Shown one piece after another: positions 1-8,400 of a stretch of DNA of 64,000 bases. Location: contig CM061142.1 in NCBI GenBank assembly GCA_030789695.1, positions 160,644,391-160,708,390 of the forward strand, read 5' to 3'. Numbering within the stretch: the first letter of the stretch is position 1; every line of letters begins with the position of its first letter. The notes beneath the pieces are model-generated. The model ran no database searches. It saw only the letters and a program-made list of their open reading frames with translations, and was not told the origin of the DNA. The stretch comes from Scilla litardierei. Taxonomy: Eukaryota; Streptophyta; Magnoliopsida; Asparagales; Asparagaceae. The position numbers and the translations under genes were made by a program.

Positions 1-560
1 ACCGTGCGTGTCACGATGGTACATGCCTTTCGGTCTGTACCGAGGGAACGCTCAACCCAAGTGCACGGGAAAAGACAAGACAAGAAGTGTGTCACTAAGG
101 TTCACGCCTTTCGGTCTGCACCGAGGGAACGCTCAACCTAGTGCACGGGACAAGACAAGACGAGAAGTGTGTTACTAAGGTTCACACCTTTCGGTTAGAA
201 GGCGGCCAGCACCTTCTCAACCGAGGGAACGTTCAACCTAGTGCATGGGACAAGACAAGACGAGAAGTGTGTCACTAAGGTTCACGCCTTTCGGTTGGAA
301 GGCGGCCAGCATCTTCTCAACCGAGGGAATGCTTAACCTAGTGCACCAGACAAGACAAGACAAGAAGTGCTTTCGGTTAGAAGGCGGCCAGCGCCTTCTC
401 AACTGAGGGAACGCTCAACCTAGTGCACGGGACAAGACAAGACGAGAAGTGTGTCACTAAGGTTCACGCCTTTCGGTTAGATGGTGGCCAGCACCTTCTC
501 AACCGAGGGAATGCTCAACATAGTGCACAACTCGAGACAAGACAAGACTGAGGGTGATAA
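1..560. repeat. 80-100 bp tandem repeats inside element 2 left LTR
   Basis: Units begin near GTGTGTCACTAAGG (about 87, 167, 267, 447) and contain CCGAGGGAACGCTCAACC and GACAAGACAAGACGAGAA. Longer units carry an extra 20 bp forming the arm pair GGTTAGAAGG / CCTTCTCAACC. The same array occurs in the other LTR at 15490-15900 with fewer units, so copy number has drifted since insertion. Confidence 0.85.
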
Positions 561-807
561 GAGAGATTCACACCTTTCGGTTTGTGGGTGGCCAAACCCG
601 CCAAGCCGAGGGTACGCTCAACCTTCCTCCACCCAAAGTGCTTAAGACATGACAACCAGAGATCACCCTCGCATGGAGCGCACCTGAAATGCCCGTAGGC
701 TTTTGTGACATGACATGAAAGAGTTAAGGATTTATTCGTTCCAGGGTGTCCACACGCACGCACACACAGAATAACCTTAAGGTGTCAGTTGTTGTTATTG
801 TTGTGCT

Positions 808-947
808 TAGACTTCGTCGTCAAGTCTACGCTGTCAAGGGGGGTCCCGGACGCTATCATTTCACGTCGGTTTGCTTTAAACGTACTCTAACATTCTAAGG
901 AAGAGATGGCCTAAACGTGGCCGTACGAGTACAAGTGTAAACACTTG
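808..947 (-). other. Conserved leader hairpin block, element 2 left LTR
   Basis: Read on the minus strand. Hairpin 1 is 932-947 (CAAGTGT/ACACTTG). Hairpin 2 is the GGCC/GGCC pair at 908-922. Hairpin 3 is 846-869, with loop GAAATGATA and arms CCGACG / CGTCCGG (one bulge). Hairpin 4 is 808-828, with loop GACGACG and arms TAGACTT/AAGTCTA. The order is the same in the four other LTR families of the window. Confidence 0.7.
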
Positions 948-1594
948 CTTACGGTGGCGAGTACGTCGTTTGTCCGGAGCGTCCCGTCGAAACGTCGCGT
1001 CGGTGATGGTCCGTCTGAAATAAGATAATGGCCATGTCAGATCGTGCTTTTTGTCAATCCTATTATAGTTTGTTTCTAAATTTAGCGGGACTACCCTAAC
1101 AGTCAAAAAAGTCGTGTCTTTTGATGATTTTTCAGCCTAGATCGATAGCTATCCTATGTGCACAGAAATTCAGTCCGTTCATTGATTTTCTACGGTGGAC
1201 AACGTTTTAATGGTGTAGAAACTTTAGTTTAGGTTGACAAATTTTATATTAGGTTTTACATTTTGCTACGGGTGGGTTCTTACTACACGTTAGGGGACTA
1301 ACCTTTTGACGTCGTTCAAAAAGCGGATGTCGGGTTTGAACGGCGAAGTGTCAGTGTCATCTGCAACTCCTCAACCGTGGGTAGCACAGCGAGACACCTC
1401 TGGATAGAGAGGTGGAGGCATGAAAACAGCGAGCAAGCGGCGATCTTCCTCCCGTTGTGGGTAGCACAACGGTTCTTCATGACGGCAACGACGTCGGGTA
1501 AAAACATGTGTGTACGGCGACGCACATGAACTCCTAGGTTCCAAGGGGGTGTCGGAAGTTGAAGGGGGTCAACATGAGTTGCTTGGCCCGGTGG

Positions 1595-1599
1595 GTGGC
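1595..1599. repeat. Target-site duplication of element 1, left copy (GTGGC)
   Basis: GTGGC directly precedes the 5' LTR and is repeated at 11395-11399. The undisrupted site is present in the other LTR of element 2 near 16803-16807. Confidence 0.95.
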
Positions 1600-1888
1600 T
1601 GTAACGACTGCTTTTCATGTATCTGGGTTTAATATAATATAATATATGTTTTGGTGGATTTTCTCCTCTTGTGTGGTTTTCGTCTCCGTAGCTTTCATTT
1701 TCGATCGATTCGTCGTATTTTCTCGTTTCTTCCTTAGGATTGTCGATTTCGAAGTATGTCATTCGTGACGGACTTCACAACGGTCGTATCTTACTATTAG
1801 ATCAAGCCTAGGAGTCTTAGAAATCGATCCCGGAGCCACGCGCTCCGTATCGGAACTTTTTGTGCTCATTAGCCGGTATAAGAAGGGG

Positions 1889-2284
1889 CACCGACCGACT
1901 AGATGACGATCCAGTCGGTCGGCAATCCTTCTTGGACCGACTAGTTGGCTTTCTAAATTTCTCAGGAGTTACTGTTTATCGTTAGTCGGTCTAAGAACGT
2001 TGGTTGACCGACTAGGTTGCAAACTAGTCGGTCAGCAATGCTTCTTTAACCGACTAACACATCATCTTAATTTTAGTTGAGTTACTGTTTACTCTTAGTC
2101 GGTCTAAGAACGTTCATCGACCGACTAGATGCTAAACTAGTCGGTCAGTATTTGTTCATGGACCGAATAACTCTAAATCCTATTTTCATTCAGGAGTTAC
2201 TGTTTGCACTTAGTCGGTCTGCGTTGGTCGACCGACCGACTAGTTGCCAAACTAGTCGGTCAGTGGTTGCTCTTTGACCGACTA
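1889..2284. promoter_or_regulatory. Inverted-repeat array upstream of LTR promoter (element 1, 5' LTR)
   Basis: Four imperfect units, each with GACCGACTAG and its complement CTAGTCGGTC separated by 5-8 bases, alternating with TTAGTCGGTCT and TTGACCGACTAA. The array stops about 46 bases before the TATA box. Placement suggests an enhancer or transcription-factor cluster; that role is inference. Confidence 0.75.
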
Positions 2285-2327
2285 ACCAGTGTTGAAACCC
2301 TAATTTCTGGGCAGCCGCCAGCCCAAC

Positions 2328-2336
2328 CTATTTATA
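2328..2336 (+). promoter_or_regulatory. Putative TATA box of element 1 LTR
   Basis: CTATTTATA lies about 46 bases after the inverted-repeat array. The equivalent position in element 4 reads CTATTTAAA and in element 3 TTATTTAAA. No transcript start can be shown from sequence alone. Confidence 0.55.
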
Positions 2337-2614
2337 CCCAACCCAAACGATTTCATCTTCCTCAACACGACCCAAAACCCTAAAATCTTCCCCTTTGAGC
2401 CCCCATCTTCCTCCAAGCTTCATTTCTTCATTCCAAGCCCTAAATCCATCATCCAAACCATCCATCCACTCTATCTACCTCTCATCTCCCCCAAAATCTC
2501 ACCAAATCCATCAAAATACCCAAATCCCCCAAAGCCCTAGTTTCCCCAAACTTCACCAATCTTTTCCAGATCTGATCCTAGGGTTCTCCGGAGTGTTTCT
2601 TCCGCCTCCTCTTG

Positions 2615-2705
2615 GTAAGAAATCGATCTACCGTTGTTTTCATAACCTATTTATATTTTTATGAAACCCTAATAAAATTTCATGTTGTTTGTTTCCCCAT
2701 AACAG
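2615..2705 (+). other. Candidate intron in the LTR leader
   Basis: Donor context CTTG|GTAAGAAAT and acceptor context CATAACAG|CGATT frame a 91-nt AT-rich stretch. Element 4 keeps the same arrangement with GTGAGAAAT as donor (about 61900-61995). This is a signal-level prediction only; the two LTRs are related, so conservation is weak support. Confidence 0.35.
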
Positions 2706-2761
2706 CGATTTCCCCGTAGATTAGCATCCGTGTGACGAAGTGGTCGTCATCCCCGGTGCTA

Positions 2762-2900
2762 GGCAAGTGAAACTTGCCACTTAGGGTTTAGGCCATGTTT
2801 TAGGCCATTTGCTTGTTGTAGGCGTAAAAGAGGCTAGGCGACGAAATGATACTCGCCTAGGCGCAAATTGGGGAACTTGCTTGACAACGAAGCTAGTTCC
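2762..2900 (+). other. Conserved leader hairpin block, element 1 5' LTR
   Basis: Hairpin 1 is 2762-2778 (GGCAAGT-GAA-ACTTGCC). Hairpin 2 is the GGCC pair 2791-2806. Hairpin 3 is 2834-2860 (CTAGGCGA / TCGCCTAG, loop containing GAAATGATA). Hairpin 4 is 2872-2900 (11-bp stem with one mismatch, loop GACAACG). All four recur in order in the other Tekay-like LTRs with different but still complementary stems, which points to a structured RNA in the transcript. Confidence 0.75.
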
Positions 2901-3269
2901 GACATATATCATGTTGCACAATTACCATGTCATGTTTACTTTCCATTAACGGTACGCGAATTAAATGTCATGTCATTGCATTCTTTTGGTGATCCCGTGA
3001 TTGCGTAGCATCGCTACAATACTTGTGTTCCTGGCTCGTGACCAGAAGCGAGCATAATGAGTTGCTAACCCCAACGCTCGATATTGAATTGTGAAATAGG
3101 AAAACAAGCTCCCGTGCGGGGCAACCCTGGCTCACTTGCTGGGCTCATGTGCAGGGACCCTGGCTTGTTTACGTGTGGGATGGGGTAAGGGTTAAGCGGC
3201 CAGGCAACTGGGGGTCTGTTTGATCAACAACTGCAGTTGTAAGGCGTAAACTCTGGGGTGGGGTAGTCT

Positions 3270-3410
3270 TTAGTGCCGATCGGTGTGAATGATGTACCAT
3301 TCAGCTGAAGGGCGTAAACATCTACAAAACAACGTGAAACGTGAATTGTGTTTAGTGCCGATCGGTGTGAATGATGTACCATTCAGCTGAAGGGCGTAAA
3401 CACCTACAAC
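3270..3410. repeat. 82-bp tandem repeat, two copies, element 1 5' LTR
   Basis: Two units share GTGCCGATCGGTGTGAATG and CATTCAGCTGAAGGGCGTAA. The 3' LTR has the same pair at about 10580-10715. Other LTR families carry unrelated repeats of 60-100 bp in the corresponding place. Confidence 0.85.
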
Positions 3411-3634
3411 AATGTGAATTGATTGAGATTGATAGTAGCTTGGCTACTCTTGTCTTGTCCCGATGATTGTTCTCTTGCACAAATTGTCTTGCCATGTTTT
3501 AATTGTGCACTCATGTTATAACTGCCATGTCATGCATACTAAACTGCTAGGTTGCTAGTTGCCTTACTTTCAGTTTCCTTGCCCAAGTCTTTTAGACTTG
3601 CTGACATGTGCCCCTTTACTCTTTTGGGTGACAC

Positions 3635-3742
3635 ATGTTAGATCCTGAGCCTGAGTACCTTGTTGAGGACGAGGTGTTTGCTGACGCCGAGCCCGAGCTT
3701 GTGTTTAACGGGGAGTACGTGGACACTGGGGACCAGTCCTAG
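3635..3742 (+). CDS. Acidic micro-ORF in LTR (35 aa), element 1 5' LTR
   Basis: An ATG-initiated 35-codon frame begins MLDPEPEY, is very rich in Glu and Asp, and ends GEYVDTGDQS before TAG. It matters because related frames occur at the same place in other LTR families. Element 3 ends PEEDQS, element 2 ends PNEDQS, and the solo LTR has FADAES...VDTGDHS. The start codon lies in the 3' arm of a hairpin (3604-3637; arms ACATGTG and CACATGT). No known domain is recognised. It may be a translated upstream ORF, or an exon reached by splicing; function unknown. Confidence 0.5.
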   Translation: MLDPEPEYLVEDEVFADAEPELVFNGEYVDTGDQS

Positions 3743-4086
3743 TGTCTTCGTGTGTTTTACTTTTGTTAGACAGTTGTTTTGTTATCGGTGCGTAGCACCT
3801 ATACTTTGCTGTTGTTGTTGCTTTTGTTGGCCTTGTTCTGGGCCTTTAGACTCTTCTCTTTTAGCCTGGTGGCTTTTCTGGATGTTGGACTTATTTTCTT
3901 GTTGGACAATGTATGAGATGTGAGATTTTATTTCAGTCTCTCCTTGTGTTATTATTGGTATTCCGTTGTGGTTACAGGGACCTGCTTATGTATTATTGAC
4001 GCTTGTCGGGTTTGGGGCTTCACAGCTCCACTCTCGTGCGGACCTTTTCACGTCTCGCCTCCATTTTAGGGAAGCTGGTCGTGACA

Positions 4087-4112
4087 GGTTTTGTTGGTGG
4101 CCCATGCAGGTC
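4087..4112 (+). promoter_or_regulatory. Putative primer-binding region of element 1
   Basis: Directly after the LTR comes GGTTTTGTTGGTGGCCCATG. All four Tekay-like elements keep this segment. TGGTGGCCC would fit a tRNA 3' end (CCA) starting about 8 bases from the LTR, but it is not the common initiator-Met signal and I cannot name the tRNA. Confidence 0.4.
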
Positions 4113-4229
4113 CTCCTGTAACTGCGATTTTTGGAATAGCGATAATAATATTAGAATGTCCAATAAACTAAGTTCGACGTCCGAGTCATAAGCTATGAGT
4201 CTAATCTAATTCGTTTTCTGTGTCACTAG

Positions 4230-5381
4230 ATGGCAGGAAGACGTTTCACCAGTGGTGGGGGTAGTGGCGCGATCCCTCATGATGAGGAGCCTGAGCGGGA
4301 ACCCACCAGCGGCGAGATGATGCGGATGATGCTCCAGATGATGCAAGTGCAGCAGGGCGTGCTTCTGCAAGTCCAGAATGCTCCACTTGCTCGAGCTGCC
4401 CAGGCTCTTCCGGATGCTCCTCGCTCCGAGCCAGGAGCGAAGCAATTTCGGGAGCTGGGTCCCGCATATTTTGATGGGTCTGAGGGTCCTCTGGCTGCTG
4501 ATGAGTGGATTCGAAACATCGAGGACAATCTAAAGATGGCCAAGATCACCCCGGCTGGATGGGTTGATTTGGCGAAGAGGCAACTCAAGGATAATGCTCG
4601 GAATTGGTGGGATGCGGAAGAGAAGTTGTTGGTGGAGCCGATAGCTTGGGCTACCTTCAAGGCCAGATTTGAGGGTGAGTTCTTTTCGAAAGCTGCCAGG
4701 GAGGAGATGCTGCAGCGTTTTATCGATTTGAAGCAAGGGAGCTCGTCGGTGGACATGTATCACCAAGAGTTCATGAGGTTGAGTCGGTTTGCACCAAAGA
4801 TGGTGCAGGACGCTGAGGAGAAGGTTCAGAGGTTCCTGCAGGGGCTTGCTTCGGAGCTCCAGATTTTTGTGACCTCCTCTGACCGGGAATCTTATCAGAA
4901 GGTTCTAGTAGCAGCCAAGAGGCAGGAGCTGCTCGTGAACCAGAGGAGGGGGTCTGTTGTTGGTGCTGGGAAGAGGCCTATGGAGCAGGCCAGAGCTGTG
5001 GTTAGACCTGGATTCAGGCCTAATCAGTCTGCTCAGTTTAAGAGGCCAGGAGGGCCTATTCTGAAGACTTGCCATTTCTGCGGCAAGCCTGGCCACATTA
5101 AGGATCAGTGTCGGAAGTTTTTGGGCCAGTGTCTGGTTTGTGGTGATGCTTCCCATGTCGCGAAGGATTGTCGGCATGCGGGTCCGCTGCGGAGGGCTCC
5201 TGTTGCAGCTCAGCCGTTGCAGCAGCGAGCGTCTGTTCCTGTTGGACGTGGAGCAGCTCTTGTTCCACAGGGACAGGCTTTTCGGCAGGCTGTTCCGCCG
5301 AGGAGGCACGCATTTCTGATGACCGCTGCGGAGAGCGAGGCTGTGGATGAGGTTATCGCAGGTAATCCTCAATCTAGCTGA
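4230..5381 (+). CDS. gag: Gag polyprotein of element 1 (unspliced form, 383 aa)
   Basis: Gag forms the retrotransposon particle. The frame starts MAGRRFTSGG, a start shared with element 2 and element 3 (MAGRR). A retrotransposon-gag domain covers about residues 95-235 (WVDLAKRQL, NWWDAEE, YHQEFMRLSRFAP). Two CCHC zinc knuckles follow at about 281-294 (CHFCGKPGHIKDQC) and 301-314 (CLVCGDASHVAKDC). The frame is intact. It ends six codons after ATCGCAG|GTAATC, a candidate splice donor at 5361/5362. If spliced to 5475, Gag continues in frame into protease. Without splicing the TGA at 5379 ends Gag. Overlapping frames on the other strand are shadows. Confidence 0.93.
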   Translation: MAGRRFTSGGGSGAIPHDEEPEREPTSGEMMRMMLQMMQVQQGVLLQVQNAPLARAAQALPDAPRSEPGAKQFRELGPAYFDGSEGPLAADEWIRNIEDNLKMAKITPAGWVDLAKRQLKDNARNWWDAEEKLLVEPIAWATFKARFEGEFFSKAAREEMLQRFIDLKQGSSSVDMYHQEFMRLSRFAPKMVQDAEEKVQRFLQGLASELQIFVTSSDRESYQKVLVAAKRQELLVNQRRGSVVGAGKRPMEQARAVVRPGFRPNQSAQFKRPGGPILKTCHFCGKPGHIKDQCRKFLGQCLVCGDASHVAKDCRHAGPLRRAPVAAQPLQQRASVPVGRGAALVPQGQAFRQAVPPRRHAFLMTAAESEAVDEVIAGNPQSS

Positions 5382-5474
5382 TACTTTCCTAGCTGGTTTT
5401 GATTGTTAGATTATGTTGTTTGCTTGAACATGGTTGTTTGCTAGACTAGGGTTTGATTGTTAATTGTTTGTTAG
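5362..5474 (+). other. Candidate intron at the gag/protease boundary of element 1
   Basis: GTAATC...TTGTTAG, 113 nt, AT-rich, phase 1. Removing it joins codon 377 of gag through GGT to VVLVCTFPARVLFDSG, the protease start, giving the continuous Gag-Pro arrangement expected for the family. Element 2 keeps the same donor (GCAG|GTAACT at 13591/13590, minus strand). In element 3 this region is deleted. Confidence 0.7.
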
Positions 5475-8400
5475 GTGTGGTTTTGGTTTGCACATTTCCT
5501 GCACGAGTCCTCTTTGACTCTGGTGCATCGATGTGCATTATTTCTCGGAGCTTCGTGGAGAGGCATTCCTTGTCGACGTCCCCTCTTCCCAAGAGTTGGA
5601 ATATCGTTACAGGGAATGGCGTGGTCTCGATGCATCGTGGTTGCAATTCTTGCTCTTTGGTGGTCTGTGGACATGAGCTTTTCGCTGATTTCATTGTCCA
5701 CGACATCATCAACTATGATGCAGTTCTTGGGATGGACTGGCTTGCAAGCTTCTATGCTACGATTGACTGCAGGAGGAAGAAGGTGGTGTTTGAGATTCCC
5801 GGACATCCAGTGTTTGAGTTCAGTCGTGGTAGCAGTTCGCTTGGTCCTGTCAGATTTCGGGCCAGGCCGGTGGAGGCTGTGGCTATGTAGATGGAGCTGG
5901 AGTGGCCAGCTGTGGTGCGTGATTTTGGCGACGTCTTCCCCGAGGAGATGTCTGGTTTACCGCCTGATCGGGCTTTGGAATTTTCTATCGATCTTGTTCC
6001 AGGTGCGCAGCCGATTTCGAAGGCGCCGTATCGTATGGCACCTGCAGAGTTGGAAGAGTTGCGGAAGCAATTGGATGAGCTTTTGCAGAAGGGTTATATT
6101 AATCCTAGCGTGTCTCCGTGGGGAGCACCGGTGTTGCTGGTGAAGAAGAAGGATGGTTCGCGTCGCATGTGCGTGGACTATCGGGAGTTGAATGCGGTGA
6201 CCATTAAGAATAGATACACGTTGCCTCGCATCGATGATATTTTTGATCAGCTTGGAGGTTCGAGGGTGTTTTCTAAATTGGATTTGAGGAGTGGTTACCA
6301 TCAGTTGAAGGTAAAGAAGGGAGATGTTCCGAAGACAGCGTTCAGGACGAAGTATGGACACTATGAGTTCATGGTTATGCCTTTCGGCGTAACAACGCGC
6401 CCGCAGTTTTCATGAATCTGATGAACCTGATTTTCTACGACTTTTTGGATAAGTTTGTCGTTATCTTTATTGACGACATTCTGATCTATTCGAAGTCGGA
6501 GGAGGAGCATGCCTCACACTTAAGGACGGTGTTGGAGATTTTGAGGAAGCATCGGTTGTATGCTAGGTTTTCGAAGTGCGAGTTTTGGCTGGATAGAGTT
6601 GCTTTTCTCGGGCATGTGGTGACTGGAGATGGTATTTCAGTGGATCCCGAGAAGATTAGGGCCATCAGGGAGTGGCCTGTTCCGTCGTCTGCGTCTGAGA
6701 TTCGGAGTTTCCTTGGACTTGCTGGTTACTATCGGCGATTCATTAAGGACTTTTCTCGTATTGCTGAGCCGATGACCAGGTTGACGCGGAAGGATGTTGC
6801 TTTTGTTTGGTCGGGTGATTGTGAGGGTGCTTTTGGTATTCTGAAGGAGAGGTTGACGACTGCCCCTATTTTGGTTGTGCCTGATCGCAGCGGTGGATTT
6901 GAGATCTTTTGCGATGCTTCTGGCAAGGGTCTCGGTTGTGTGTTGCATCAGCACGGGCATGTTGTGGCGTATGCGTCTCGTCAGCTTAAGGTTCATGAGA
7001 AGAATTACCCGACGCATGATTTGGAGTTGGCTGCCGTTGTGTTTGCTCTTAAGATTTGGAGGCACTTCCTGCTGAGTGAGAAAGTGAAGATTTTCACCGA
7101 TCACAAAAGCTTGAAGTACATTTTCACTCAGAAGGAGCTCAACATGCGACAGCGTCAATGGTTGGAGCTTATGGCGGATTATGATATTGATTTGCAGTTT
7201 CACCCTGGTAAGGTGAATGTGGTTCTGGATGCTTTGAGTGGGCTTCCAGCGGTGATGATTTTGACCTCGCAGTGGAGATTGCGGCAGGATTTTTGCGAGT
7301 CTGGTGTGGAGATTGTTCTTCCTGGGGAGGCTTCGTCGTTGATGTACATGCAGGTACAGTCGACGATCGTGGATCGAATTAAGGCTGGCCAGGCTGAGGA
7401 TCCGAAGCTGGTGAGGATTCGGGAGCAGGTGGAAGCCGGTCTGCGTACTGACTTTTTGATTCATGAGGATGGCTCACTGAGGTTCAGAGCCAGGTTGTGT
7501 GTGCTAGCTGGGGATATCAGAGAGGAGCTGATGGTGGAGGCATACAGTTCGCCGTATTATGTGCATCCTGGTGGCACCAAGATGTACCAGGATCTTCGTC
7601 TGAATTATTGGTGGCATGGTATGAAGAGGAGCGTGGCTCGGAGTGTAGCCAAGTGCTTGGTTTGCCAGCAAGTGAAGGCGGAGCATCAGCGTACGGCCGG
7701 GTTGCTACAACCGCTTCCGATTCCGGAGTGAAAATGGCAACACATCACTATGGATTTCGTGACTGGACTACCTCGGAGTCCGAAGCAGAATGACGCGATT
7801 TGGGTGATCGTAGATCGATTGACCAAATCTGTGCACTTTATTCCGATCCGAGTGGGACAGTCCACTGAGGCGCTAGCAAGGAGATATATGGAGGTAAAAT
7901 TCTTTTACTCTCCGTTTTATTCTCTTTTCCTAGTTGGGATAGTGATGTAACGTGAATCGTGCAGGAGGTTGTACGACTTCATGGAGTCCCCGTGAGTATC
8001 GTGTCTGACAGAGACACGAGGTTCACATCTCAGTTCTGGCAGAGTATGCAGAAGAGCTTGGGTACGCGTCTGAGTTTCAGCACGGCGTACCATCCACAGA
8101 CGGATGGCCAGTCCGAGAGGACGATTCAGATTCTGGAAGACATGCTGAGGGCGTGCATGTTGGATTTCAAGGGTTCGTGGGAGGACCATCTACATCTGGT
8201 AGAGTTTTCTTACAACAACAGCTTCCAGGCGAGTATTGGCATGGCGCCTTTCGCCGCTCTTTATGGGAGGAAATGTCGATCGCCATTGAGTTGGGATGAC
8301 GTTGGTGATCGGGAGTTGTTGGGACCTGAGATGATCGTGGAGGCCGTGGATATCGTCAGGAATATTCGGGAGAGGTTGAGGATTGCTCAGGACCGTTTTA

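Larger units (their letters stand above)
1..1599 (-). repeat. Element 2, left (3') LTR, outer part, truncated by window start
   Basis: Colinear with 15490-16800 of the other LTR, continuing at 11395 after the element 1 insertion. It holds 80-100 bp tandem repeats (about 1-560) and the leader hairpin block (808-947). The reading frames in it are non-coding shadows. Confidence 0.85.
1600..4086 (+). repeat. Element 1, 5' LTR
   Basis: Starts TGTAACGACTG and ends GGTCGTGACA. In order it holds an inverted-repeat array (1889-2284), TATA box (about 2328), candidate leader intron (2615-2705), hairpin block (2762-2900), 82-bp tandem repeat (3270-3410) and an acidic micro-ORF (3635-3742). A TATA box this early implies a transcribed leader of about 1.7 kb within the LTR. 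Confidence 0.95.

Noticed and set aside
1..560. CRISPR-like array
   Set aside because: Repeats are contiguous 80-100 bp tandem units without unique spacers, in a plant retrotransposon LTR.
1316..1762. 148-codon minus-strand frame crossing 1599/1600
   Set aside because: It spans the junction of two different retrotransposons, so it cannot be an original gene.
2395..2664. 89-codon frame in the element 1 LTR, also at 9709
   Set aside because: Starts at TTG, runs across the candidate leader intron, and is proline/serine-rich low complexity; it is kept only because the two LTRs are nearly identical.
2762..2900. Hammerhead ribozyme in the LTR leader
   Set aside because: The loop ends in CGAAAC-like bases, but CTGATGA and the three-stem core are absent; hairpins are separate stem-loops.
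5475..6143. 222-codon plus-strand frame overlapping protease
   Set aside because: Shadow of the true pol frame; the conserved DSG and reverse-transcriptase motifs are in the other frame.
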